Source: Lysinibacillus louembei
GTDB lineage: Bacteria; Bacillota; Bacilli; Bacillales_A; Planococcaceae
Direction: 5' to 3'
DNA: 64,000 nucleotides
Assembly: GCF_033880585.1 (NCBI RefSeq)
Contig: NZ_CP137624.1
Span: forward strand, 1,604,001-1,668,000
Part shown: in pieces, positions 9,993-17,810 of the stretch
Layout: each line of letters opens with the position of its first letter
Numbering within the stretch: position 1 is the first letter of the stretch
Notes under the pieces: generated by a model
Seen by the model: only the letters and a program-made list of their open reading frames with translations
The model's database searches: none
Told to the model about the DNA's origin: nothing
Translations under genes and position numbers: made by a program

Positions 9993-10705
9993 TGTTTGCC
10001 CCCTAGTAAAAATGCTTGAATAGAGGGCTCACTTGAATTGATGATTTCACTTGTTGTCCCGCTAGCGATAACTTGCCCCTGCGCCATCACCCATATATAA
10101 TCACCCATTGTTTGCGCCTGTTCAATGTTATGTGTAATCCATATAATAGTTATGCCTTTTTGGCGGATTTTCATAATTAATTGTTCAATTTCCTGTACTG
10201 AATGAGGGTCGAGGGCTGATGTGATTTCATCAAGCAGTAAAATTTCTGAGCGATTCAATAGCGTGCGCGCGATAGCTAGCTTTTGCTTTTGTCCTCCTGA
10301 CAAATCGGTTGCTTGGCGCATTAATAGCGCTTCATCTAAACCAACATCCTCCAGTATTTGAAGAGCCTCATCTTCTGTTAATTGTTGTTTGTGTAGATGT
10401 TTTGGCAAAGCTAAATTATGATAGACGGTTGTTCGAAGAATGGGAGCATTTTGCAAAACGATGCCTACCTTTTGTCTAAGTGCTGTTGGTGTATATGTGT
10501 CGATGGCTTGACCATCCACATAAATAGCTCCAGCTGTAGGGCTTAATAAGGCATTGCACATTTTCAATAAAGTCGTTTTACCCGCTCCGGAAGGACCAAT
10601 TAACGTCGTAATAGCACTAGCATGTATATGTTGTGAGATATTATGTAAAATACTTTGCTCATTAACTGTATAGCTCATGTTTTGAAACTGTATAGCGTAT
10701 GACAT
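9989..10705 (-). CDS. ABC transporter ATP-binding protein, FetA-like
   Basis: This 238-residue single nucleotide-binding domain has Walker A GPSGAGKTTLLK, Q-loop VLQNAP, signature LSGGQKQKLAIARTL, Walker B LLLDEITSALDP and switch His in ITHN. It energises the adjacent FetB-type permease (4-bp overlap) in the cytoplasmic membrane. The pairing of a short ATPase with a UPF0014 permease is diagnostic of FetAB-type exporters rather than importers. No binding-protein gene is present. Confidence 0.85.
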   Translation of the reverse strand: MSYAIQFQNMSYTVNEQSILHNISQHIHASAITTLIGPSGAGKTTLLKMCNALLSPTAGAIYVDGQAIDTYTPTALRQKVGIVLQNAPILRTTVYHNLALPKHLHKQQLTEDEALQILEDVGLDEALLMRQATDLSGGQKQKLAIARTLLNRSEILLLDEITSALDPHSVQEIEQLIMKIRQKGITIIWITHNIEQAQTMGDYIWVMAQGQVIASGTTSEIINSSEPSIQAFLLGGKQ

Positions 10706-10737
10706 AGCTCGCTCCTTTTAAATGGTATTTGCTAATA

Positions 10738-10766
10738 AGCATACCTCTATATGATGACAGTGACAA
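10738..10766 (-). promoter_or_regulatory. Candidate promoter of the fetAB-like operon
   Basis: On the minus strand, TTGTCA (10766-10761) and TATGCT (10743-10738) are separated by exactly 17 bp, about 32 bp upstream of the ATPase start codon. Confidence 0.5.
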
Positions 10767-10785
10767 TGAGGAAAGTTAGAGTAAA

Positions 10786-10826
10786 AATAAAAGCTTGAGC
10801 TACTTAAAAATAGTACAGCTCAAGCT
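10786..10826 (-). terminator. Intrinsic terminator of the PII-amt operon
   Basis: AGCTTGAGCT (10792-10801) pairs perfectly with AGCTCAAGCT (10817-10826), with a further TACT/AGTA extension inside. On the minus strand it is followed by TTTTATTTTT. Confidence 0.88.
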
Positions 10827-10834
10827 CCACGTGA

Positions 10835-12118
10835 TTACGCTGAAGTTTGCTTTGTCCCCGCAGTTGTTAAACGGTGGGCGAAGGATTCATTCGGCACAAG
10901 CCCTTTAAATGTTTCTTGCTGGAACTCATATGCATTAGCTCCATGCTCTGTAATATCAAGTCCACCGATTTCCTCTTCACGTGAAACACGTAAGGGCATA
11001 AATACTTTAATAAGTGACAGGCTTGCAAATACTGCAACTGCTGTCCAAGCAATAACAGCAACAACTCCAATAGCTTGCACCCCTAATTGTGCAAGACCTC
11101 CACCGTAAAATAACCCATTTGCTACATCGAAGAAGCCGATAGCTAATGTTCCCCAAATACCGCATAAACCATGCACAGCAATTGCTCCAACCGGGTCATC
11201 TACTTTTAAGCGATGTTCAATCAAGCGAACACCTTCCACTAGTATCGGACCTGCTAGCAAGCCGATAATAATGGAACCAATAATACTGACGTTTGCAGCA
11301 CCGGCTGTAATACTTACTAAACCAGCTAATGCACCATTTAATGTTAGAGAACCATCTATATAACGGTAGCGTAGCTTTGTATAAAAGGCAGTGGCAACTA
11401 CAGCAGCAGCGGCAGCTAAAAAGGTGCTGGCAATGACGCTAGGCACTGCTTCAGGGTCAGCAGCTAGTGTAGAGCCACCATTAAAGCCAAACCAGCCTAA
11501 CCATAAAATGAAGACACCAAGTGCACCAAGTGGAATAGAATGACCAGGAATAACATTGACACGATTTTTTGTGTATTTACCAATGCGTGGACCAATCATT
11601 GCTGCTGCAACGAATGCACCAACAGCCCCCGTTAAGTGTACAACTGTTGAGCCGGCAAAATCAATAAAGCCTAGCTGCGTAATCCAGCCATCACCTTGCC
11701 AAATCCAATGTCCAACAACTGGGTAAACGAACAATGTCATCACGACAACTATCACCATATAAGCCATAATATTTGTACGCTCTGCAACAGCTCCTGAAAT
11801 GATTGTTGCACATGTTGCGGCAAACATCGCTTGGAAAATAAAGAAGCCAATGTCCTCCACACCATGTAAGAAAAAGCCCGAAATACCAACAAAACCCCCA
11901 GCAGTATCGCCAAACATAATGGCATAGCCTGCAACGAAGTAAACAATACCGCCAATCGAAATTGTTAAAATGTTCTTAATTAAAATATTGACCGCATTTT
12001 TAGAGCGGGTAAAGCCGGCCTCGACCATAGCGAAGCCTGTATGCATGAAAAATACTAAAAATGCTCCTAACATGACCCATACAAGATTAATGGAAAGTTC
12101 TAATGCCTCATTCGTCAT
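10835..12118 (-). CDS. amt: Ammonium transporter, Amt family
   Basis: This 427-residue protein has about 11 membrane segments. The Amt landmarks are present: two pore histidines in FAGSTVVHLTGAVGAF and AIAVHGLCGIWGT, and the GGSTLAADP loop. Its cytoplasmic tail is where PII proteins dock in this family. It conducts NH4+/NH3 across the cytoplasmic membrane for scavenging under nitrogen limitation. It lies 24 bp downstream of the PII gene in the same operon, with the order PII then amt (the reverse of B. subtilis nrgAB). Confidence 0.93.
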   Translation of the reverse strand: MTNEALELSINLVWVMLGAFLVFFMHTGFAMVEAGFTRSKNAVNILIKNILTISIGGIVYFVAGYAIMFGDTAGGFVGISGFFLHGVEDIGFFIFQAMFAATCATIISGAVAERTNIMAYMVIVVVMTLFVYPVVGHWIWQGDGWITQLGFIDFAGSTVVHLTGAVGAFVAAAMIGPRIGKYTKNRVNVIPGHSIPLGALGVFILWLGWFGFNGGSTLAADPEAVPSVIASTFLAAAAAVVATAFYTKLRYRYIDGSLTLNGALAGLVSITAGAANVSIIGSIIIGLLAGPILVEGVRLIEHRLKVDDPVGAIAVHGLCGIWGTLAIGFFDVANGLFYGGGLAQLGVQAIGVVAVIAWTAVAVFASLSLIKVFMPLRVSREEEIGGLDITEHGANAYEFQQETFKGLVPNESFAHRLTTAGTKQTSA

Positions 12119-12142
12119 ACAATCTCCTCATTTCTTTTAAAT

Positions 12143-12484
12143 TTAATTAATGGCAACTGAGCCAACTTCTTTTGTACGAATGCGTATTGCTTGCTCTATA
12201 GTAGAAATGAAAATTTTCCCATCCCCTACTTCTCCTGTGGAAGCCTCCTGCAAAATGACATCAACAATTGCTTGCACCATAGCGTCTTCCACAACCATTT
12301 CCAACTTTAGCTTTGGAGAAAACTCCATCGTGTATGAATTGCCACGAAATAGAGCTGTACGTCCTTCTTGTCTTCCGCAGCCAGCAATTTCATAAATGCT
12401 TAATCCATCGATTCCTTGTTCTGCTAGCCCTTCACGTACTGCTACGAATACTTCAGGTCGAATAATTGCTTCAATCTTTTTCAT
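12143..12484 (-). CDS. Nitrogen regulatory protein PII (GlnK/NrgB type)
   Basis: This 113-residue PII protein starts MKKIEAIIRPEVF at the ATG at 12484, which has AAGGAGTGG upstream; a longer frame running to 12565 has an N-terminus foreign to the family. The T-loop reads RGNSYTMEFSPKLKLE and keeps the tyrosine uridylylated in other bacteria, but has SYTM where many PII proteins have EYVV. The C-terminal GEVGDGKIFI nucleotide-binding motif is present. Trimers plug or open the Amt channel according to ATP/ADP and 2-oxoglutarate. It is co-transcribed with amt. Confidence 0.92.
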   Translation of the reverse strand: MKKIEAIIRPEVFVAVREGLAEQGIDGLSIYEIAGCGRQEGRTALFRGNSYTMEFSPKLKLEMVVEDAMVQAIVDVILQEASTGEVGDGKIFISTIEQAIRIRTKEVGSVAIN

Positions 12485-12549
12485 ACAACCACTCCTTAAG
12501 TTAGAATATAGAAAATGATAAAGGGTATTTGCATGGAAAAAAAGGTTTG

Positions 12550-12566
12550 TGTAAGGAAACCTCACA
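12550..12566 (-). promoter_or_regulatory. TnrA/GlnR box upstream of the PII-amt operon
   Basis: TGTAA-GGAAACC-TCACA is an exact match to the TGTNA-N7-TNACA consensus of TnrA/GlnR. Its centre is about 50 bp upstream of the start expected from a TATCAT -10 box (12520-12515, minus strand), the spacing known for TnrA-activated promoters. This suggests induction during nitrogen limitation; the -10 choice is uncertain. Confidence 0.65.
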
Positions 12567-12703
12567 TAGAAAAAATCGATGACTTTGATCTAATTGTGAG
12601 ATGTATATTTCAGCCATCATATTGTGTGAGAAGTTTTCTATGCCGATTAATAAAAAAAATAGTGTATACTAGGACTAATATATTTTGGAAGAAGGGAATT
12701 AGT

Positions 12704-14173
12704 ATGGAAACGAAGTATCGAGATGATGGTTTAGCGTTACACACAGACTTATATCAAATTAATATGGCTGAAAGCTATTGGGCTGATAATGTTCATAATC
12801 GAAAAGCTGTGTTTGAGCTATATTTTAGAAAGCTGCCATTTGGTAATGGCTATGCTGTTTTTGCAGGACTTGAACGAGCACTTGATTATTTAAAAAACTT
12901 CCATTTTACAGAAAGCGATATTGCTTATTTACGTGAAGAGCTTGGCTATGAGGAGGATTTTTTAAGCTATTTACAGGGAGTTCGTTTTACAGGAACAGTG
13001 TATTCAATGGTAGAAGGTGAGCTTGCTTTCGGCAATGAGCCAATTATGCGTATTGAAGCCCCTTTAATTGAGGCGCAGTTAATTGAAACAGCGCTATTGA
13101 ATATTGTTAATTTCCAAACGCTAATTGCAACAAAGGCGAGTCGTATTAAGCAAGTCATTAAAGATGAAATCGGCATGGAGTTTGGTACGCGACGTGCGCA
13201 GGAAATGGACGCTGCTTTATGGGGAGCAAGGGCGGCAATTATCGGTGGTTTTGAATCGACATCGAATGTGCGTGCTGGAAAACGCTTTAATATTCCCGTA
13301 TCAGGCACACATGCACATGCGCTTGTTCAAGCATATAAAAATGATTATGACGCCTTCCATGCTTATGCAAAGCGCCATCGCAATTGCGTCTTTTTAGTAG
13401 ACACATATAACACATTGAAATCAGGTGTACCAACGGCTATTAAGGTGGCAAAGGAGCTTGGCGATAAAATTAATTTTATTGGCATTCGCTTAGATAGTGG
13501 CGATATTGCCTTTTTATCGAAGGCTGCACGTCGCATGCTTGATGAGGCAGGGTTCCCAGATGCAAAAATTATCGTATCGAATGATTTAGATGAATATACG
13601 ATTTTAAACTTGAAGGCACAAGGTGCAAGAGTAGATATGTGGGGAATTGGTACAAAGCTTATTACTGCATACGATCAGCCAGCATTAGGTGCTGTCTATA
13701 AAATGGTAGCGATTGAAAATGATGATGGGGTAATGGAGGATACAATTAAAATTTCTGCAAATGCGGAAAAAGTAACGACACCAGGCTTGAAAAAGGTTTA
13801 CCGTATTATTGACCGAGTAACAGGTAAATCGGAGGGTGATTACATTGTGATGGAAGATGAGCAGCCACAAGCGGAGGAGCGCATTAAAATGTTCCATCCA
13901 GTGCATACATTTGTTTCGAAGTTTGTGACAAATTTTGAGGCGAAAAACTTGCATGAAAAAGTAATCGAAGATGGCAAAATCGTTTATCAAAATCCAGAGC
14001 TTATGGCGATTCGTCAGTATGCTGCAGATAATTTAGAGCTACTTTGGGATGAATATAAGCGCTCATTAAATCCAGAGGAATATCCAGTTGATTTAAGTCA
14101 AAAATGCTGGGACAATAAAATGCGCAACATTAGCGAGGCGCGTGAAATGGTTGAAAAGTTGGAGCAATCATAA
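12704..14173 (+). CDS. pncB: Nicotinate phosphoribosyltransferase
   Basis: This 489-residue enzyme converts nicotinate and PRPP (with ATP) to nicotinate mononucleotide, the entry step of the Preiss-Handler NAD salvage route. It has the family opening LALHTDLYQINMAESYW, ELYFRKLPFGNGYAVFAGL, EFGTRRAQ near the catalytic His, and SGTHAHALV. The ATG at 12704 has AAGAAGGGAA upstream and gives the usual family length; the frame stays open upstream to 12515 but that part is unrelated. nadE follows after 13 bp, so the two form a salvage operon. A TATACT at 12665-12670 may be its -10 box. Confidence 0.92.
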   Translation: METKYRDDGLALHTDLYQINMAESYWADNVHNRKAVFELYFRKLPFGNGYAVFAGLERALDYLKNFHFTESDIAYLREELGYEEDFLSYLQGVRFTGTVYSMVEGELAFGNEPIMRIEAPLIEAQLIETALLNIVNFQTLIATKASRIKQVIKDEIGMEFGTRRAQEMDAALWGARAAIIGGFESTSNVRAGKRFNIPVSGTHAHALVQAYKNDYDAFHAYAKRHRNCVFLVDTYNTLKSGVPTAIKVAKELGDKINFIGIRLDSGDIAFLSKAARRMLDEAGFPDAKIIVSNDLDEYTILNLKAQGARVDMWGIGTKLITAYDQPALGAVYKMVAIENDDGVMEDTIKISANAEKVTTPGLKKVYRIIDRVTGKSEGDYIVMEDEQPQAEERIKMFHPVHTFVSKFVTNFEAKNLHEKVIEDGKIVYQNPELMAIRQYAADNLELLWDEYKRSLNPEEYPVDLSQKCWDNKMRNISEAREMVEKLEQS

Positions 14174-14186
14174 GGAGTGTTGAAAA

Positions 14187-15011
14187 GTGACTTTACAACA
14201 GCAAATTATTGAGGAACTAAAGGTTTTACCAGCAATTGACCCAGAGGTAGAGGTGCGTAAAACGGTTAATTTTTTGAAAAGCTATGTGAAAAAGCACGCT
14301 TTTATTAAAGGCTTTGTGCTTGGCATTAGCGGTGGGCAAGATTCAACTTTAACAGGAAAGCTTACGCAGTTAGCTGTAGACGAGCTTAATGCAGAGGCAG
14401 GAGAAAATAAATATGCATTTTGGGCTGTGCGCTTGCCATATGGTACGCAATTTGATGAGCAGGACTGTCAGGATGCACTTGATTTTATTCAGCCAACACA
14501 TATTTATACAATTAATATTAAAGCAGCAGTAGATGCGAGTGTACAAACGCTAGAAAACGCAGGTATCCAATTAAGCGACTTTGCGAAAGGCAATGAAAAG
14601 GCACGTGAGCGTATGAAGGCACAGTTTTCGATTGCTGCAATGCATGGGGCAGTTGTGCTTGGCACAGACCATGCAGCCGAAGCTGTTACAGGCTTTTACA
14701 CAAAGTTTGGTGACGGTGGTGCAGACTTAATGCCGATTTACCGTTTAAATAAGCGACAAGGCAAGCAAATTTTAGCACACTTAAATTGCCCAAAGCATTT
14801 ATATGTGAAAGTGCCAACAGCTGATTTAGAGGAAAATCGTCCAGCATTGCCTGATGAAACAGCTTTAGGTATTACCTATGATTTAATTGATGATTATTTA
14901 GAGGGCAAGGAAATTCCAGCAGAGCCTCGTGCTATTTTAGAAGGGCATTATTTACGCTCACAGCATAAACGCCATATGCCAATTACGATTTTTGATGATT
15001 TTTGGAAATAA
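14187..15011 (+). CDS. nadE: NAD+ synthase, ammonia-dependent
   Basis: This 274-residue N-type ATP pyrophosphatase has the P-loop [14 protein letters not shown] (residues about 46-59), [20 protein letters not shown] and the [13 protein letters not shown] substrate loop. There is no glutaminase domain, so free ammonia is the nitrogen donor. It turns nicotinate adenine dinucleotide into NAD+. The start is GTG with TAAGGAGTG upstream; the N-terminus [11 protein letters not shown] matches the family start. Its position after pncB makes this a compact salvage operon, although nadD is not here. Confidence 0.93.
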   Translation: MTLQQQIIEELKVLPAIDPEVEVRKTVNFLKSYVKKHAFIKGFVLGISGGQDSTLTGKLTQLAVDELNAEAGENKYAFWAVRLPYGTQFDEQDCQDALDFIQPTHIYTINIKAAVDASVQTLENAGIQLSDFAKGNEKARERMKAQFSIAAMHGAVVLGTDHAAEAVTGFYTKFGDGGADLMPIYRLNKRQGKQILAHLNCPKHLYVKVPTADLEENRPALPDETALGITYDLIDDYLEGKEIPAEPRAILEGHYLRSQHKRHMPITIFDDFWK

Positions 15012-15018
15012 GAAAATG

Positions 15019-15061
15019 AAAAGCCGAACTATGAACTGTTTCAGCATAGCGCGGCTTTTTT
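15019..15061 (+). terminator. Intrinsic terminator after nadE
   Basis: AAAGCCG-aa-CTATG pairs with CATAG-cg-CGGCTTT and is followed by a T-run. Confidence 0.85.
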
Positions 15062-15135
15062 ATTCAAGAAAAAATTTATGCTTCTTAATAAAAATACGAT
15101 ATAAATAATACAAATATGGAAAGGAGGTATGTGTA

Positions 15136-15468
15136 ATGCGCACATCGAGAGTGAGTGCCACTCATAATAATATGTTTCGTGATAGTCGTCATTATGTGCA
15201 GGCAAGCGATGCTTTTCAGCAAGTGATGGATGGAGATAATCGACCGCCTTTTAATCAATCCAATCAACAAGCATTGCTGCAAAATAATAATAAGCAAAAG
15301 AAAAAGAAGAGCATCATTTTAAAAAATAGTCCACGTCTTATTATTAAAGGGATGCAATACAATGCGGACTCAGCTATTATTCGCAATCGATTGCTCGTGG
15401 CCTCTCAGGTTGTCAATTATACGAGCAATATAAAAAGCCGCCATTACACATACCGAAATTCGATTTGA
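15136..15468 (+). CDS. Hypothetical small basic protein
   Basis: This 110-residue protein is not recognised. It has a near-ideal AAAGGAGGT site and no overlap with other genes. The sequence is hydrophilic and rich in Asn, Gln and Ser in its first half, with a KQKKKKS patch at about residues 54-60 and no membrane segment. The C-terminal half (LIIKGMQYNADSAIIRNRL) could be helical. It sits alone between two terminators. The composition would suit a small cytosolic or spore-type protein, but that is a guess. Confidence 0.55.
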   Translation: MRTSRVSATHNNMFRDSRHYVQASDAFQQVMDGDNRPPFNQSNQQALLQNNNKQKKKKSIILKNSPRLIIKGMQYNADSAIIRNRLLVASQVVNYTSNIKSRHYTYRNSI

Positions 15469-15510
15469 AGAAGGGGAATAGCCAAAATTCATAGAAGGGC
15501 TTTATGCGAA

Positions 15511-15546
15511 TGGAAAAACTCTATTTAAATTAGAGCTTTTTGTTTT
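15511..15546 (+). terminator. Terminator after the small basic protein gene
   Basis: AAACTCTA and TAGAGCTTTTT form an A/T-rich stem around TTTAAAT, followed by a T-run. The stem is short, so confidence is moderate. Confidence 0.55.
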
Positions 15547-15571
15547 TGCATGATATCATATCCCCTTTCAA

Positions 15572-15600
15572 TTGTGTTTAAAACCATTTTTCGTTATGCT
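15572..15600 (+). promoter_or_regulatory. Promoter of the MoxR-DUF58-transglutaminase operon
   Basis: TTGTGT (15572-15577) and TATGCT (15595-15600) have a 17-bp spacer and lie about 95 bp upstream of the moxR-like start codon. Confidence 0.5.
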
Positions 15601-15693
15601 TAAAGTACTGGAAATGAGTTGTTAATGCCTCGCACTGTGCCGAGGTATGTTTGATTATTCAAAAAATAGCTGCTGTTGCAAGGGGGATATTGG

Positions 15694-16638
15694 ATGCATC
15701 ATCAAATTGAAGCGATTATTCAAAATATAGAAAAAGTGATGATTGGTAAGAGGGAAGTAGCCGAGCTAAGCGTTATCGCACTGCTTGCAGGAGGACATGT
15801 TTTATTGGAAGATGTTCCAGGAGTAGGGAAGACGATGATGGTTCGCTCTTTAGCGAAATCGGTGAGTGCGGAGTTTCGTAGAATTCAATTTACACCAGAT
15901 TTATTGCCATCAGATGTTGTAGGTGTGTCGGTTTATAATCCGAAAACATTGGAATTTGAGTTCCGACCAGGGCCAATTATCGGCAATATTATATTGGCGG
16001 ATGAAATTAATAGAACCTCTCCTAAAACACAATCGGCTTTACTTGAAGCGATGGAAGAGGCATCTGTCACAATTGATGGTGAAACATTAAAAATTGCTAA
16101 GCCGTTTTTCGTTATGGCAACACAAAATCCAATCGAATATGAAGGTACATATCCGTTGCCAGAGGCGCAACTTGATCGTTTTTTACTGAAAATTAAAATG
16201 GGCTACCCAACAGTAGCTGAAGAAGTGGAAGTATTGAGAAGGGCGCAATATGCACAGCCAATTGAGCATATTGAAGCAGTTTTGACTTTAGATGAGTTAC
16301 TTGCATTGCAGCATGAAGTAAAGCAAGTTTTTATCGAGGATAGCATCAAAACCTATATTGTTGAATTAGCTGCTGCCACTCGCCGTGACGGCCAAATTTA
16401 TTTAGGTGTCAGCCCACGTGCCTCACTCTCTTTAATGAAGGCAGCGCAAGCGTACGCTTTATTAAAGGGCAGGGATTTTGTTACACCTGATGATGTGCAA
16501 TATTTAGCGCCATTTGTTTTTAGCCACCGTTTAATTTTACAGCCCGAAGCACGCTATGATGGGATTACAGCAGAGCAAGTGATGGGACGCATCGTTGAGT
16601 GGGTAAATGTGCCTGTTCAAAGGTATAGTGAAAGATGA
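15694..16638 (+). CDS. MoxR-family AAA+ ATPase
   Basis: This 314-residue AAA_3 protein has Walker A EDVPGVGKT, Walker B ILADEINR, sensor 1 ATQNPIEYEGTYPLPEAQ and an AAA lid at the C-terminus. MoxR ATPases act as chaperones that mature or activate partners, typically DUF58/VWA proteins encoded next door. It is first in a three-gene operon with 4-bp overlaps. The ATG at 15694 has AGGGGGAT upstream, better than a TTG 18 bp earlier. The precise client is unknown; a cell-envelope role is inferred from the membrane transglutaminase in the operon. Confidence 0.88.
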   Translation: MHHQIEAIIQNIEKVMIGKREVAELSVIALLAGGHVLLEDVPGVGKTMMVRSLAKSVSAEFRRIQFTPDLLPSDVVGVSVYNPKTLEFEFRPGPIIGNIILADEINRTSPKTQSALLEAMEEASVTIDGETLKIAKPFFVMATQNPIEYEGTYPLPEAQLDRFLLKIKMGYPTVAEEVEVLRRAQYAQPIEHIEAVLTLDELLALQHEVKQVFIEDSIKTYIVELAAATRRDGQIYLGVSPRASLSLMKAAQAYALLKGRDFVTPDDVQYLAPFVFSHRLILQPEARYDGITAEQVMGRIVEWVNVPVQRYSER

Positions 16639-17810
16639 CAATCATTCGTCAGCACGTTAAATTTGTAAGCCTCGCAGTGCTTACAATTATTTTACTTTGT
16701 TTTGCGATGTTTCAAGGTGGCTTTGTCAGTTGGTTTATTTTTTTCGCTATAAGTCCATTTTTACTTTATGCAATGCTATTGCATTTCACTCCGCTGAAAT
16801 TTGAAATTGTGGAGCGTTCAGTTTATCCAGCTCATCCAAAGCATGGCGATGATTTGGGGGTTATAGTAAGCTTCCGCAATAGCACGAGACTGCCGTTAGC
16901 GTTTGTTGTTGTTCGTGAAATAGCGAATGACCAGCATATAAACGACCATAGCAAATTGCTGTTTGTTGGCTTCAAACGTTCCTTTGACTGGACGTATGAA
17001 ATCAAAAATGTGGCACGTGGTGAATATCATTTTCAAGGTTTAGAATTTGTGGTAACTGACTTCTTCGGCTGGATTACACGTACGAAAAAAGTGGAGCGAC
17101 CACATACTACGTTAGTGTATCCGAAAACTGTTGCAATTCCTTTTTCAACAATGCAAATGCAGTATGATCAAGGTACAGTTCTTTCTAAATATACGATGAT
17201 GAAGGATACCACAATGGCAACAGGTATCCGCAATTATCAGCCAGGTGATCGTTTTTCATGGATTCATTGGAAGTCCTTTGCAAAGGGTGGGGAGCTGCGT
17301 ACAAAGGAGTTTGAAGACCGTCAAGCACAACGCTTGCTCGTTTGTATTCAGCAATCCTCATCTAAGCATTTTGAACAAGCCGTTAGTTTAACTGCTTCTA
17401 TTATGCAATCAATTGTTAAGCATCAAGGGGAAGTGTCGTTTGCCACAGCGGGAGAAAAACGCGTATATATGCCGCTTGTTCGCACGGATGGGCAGCTTGA
17501 AAAGGTGATGCGCCATTTAGCTGTTATTGAAGCGAATGGAGAGGATACTGCCTCAGCGATTGTTCGCAGCCGCTATGAAAGGTTAAATCAATCCATTTTA
17601 ATTATCATCACAGGGGAATTTACGAAAGAATGTCAGCAGCTGTTATTAAGTAGTGCTCAGCATGTACGTGCAATCATTTGCTTTGTTGTCGTTACGCTAG
17701 ATGAATTAAAAAGCATGGCAAATACATACCGCACGATTGGACAAAATCGAGTTGTTTATTTAACGGAGGATATGTTTAATCAAGCGTTCACGGAGGTGAA
17801 TCGACCGTGA
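16635..17810 (+). CDS. DUF58 domain membrane protein
   Basis: This 391-residue protein has two N-terminal transmembrane helices (about residues 10-55), an Ig-like stretch, then the DUF58 core with its signature GIRNYQPGDRFSWIHWKS at about residues 195-212. The C-terminal part resembles a von Willebrand A fold. DUF58 proteins are almost always encoded with MoxR ATPases and are thought to be their membrane partners. It overlaps both neighbours by 4 bp, so the three proteins are probably made together. Confidence 0.85.
   Translation: MTIIRQHVKFVSLAVLTIILLCFAMFQGGFVSWFIFFAISPFLLYAMLLHFTPLKFEIVERSVYPAHPKHGDDLGVIVSFRNSTRLPLAFVVVREIANDQHINDHSKLLFVGFKRSFDWTYEIKNVARGEYHFQGLEFVVTDFFGWITRTKKVERPHTTLVYPKTVAIPFSTMQMQYDQGTVLSKYTMMKDTTMATGIRNYQPGDRFSWIHWKSFAKGGELRTKEFEDRQAQRLLVCIQQSSSKHFEQAVSLTASIMQSIVKHQGEVSFATAGEKRVYMPLVRTDGQLEKVMRHLAVIEANGEDTASAIVRSRYERLNQSILIIITGEFTKECQQLLLSSAQHVRAIICFVVVTLDELKSMANTYRTIGQNRVVYLTEDMFNQAFTEVNRP

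Noticed and set aside
12515-12703. 63-codon N-terminal extension of PncB
   Set aside because: The sequence is unrelated to the family, overlaps the PII promoter and TnrA box, and has a worse start context than the ATG at 12704.
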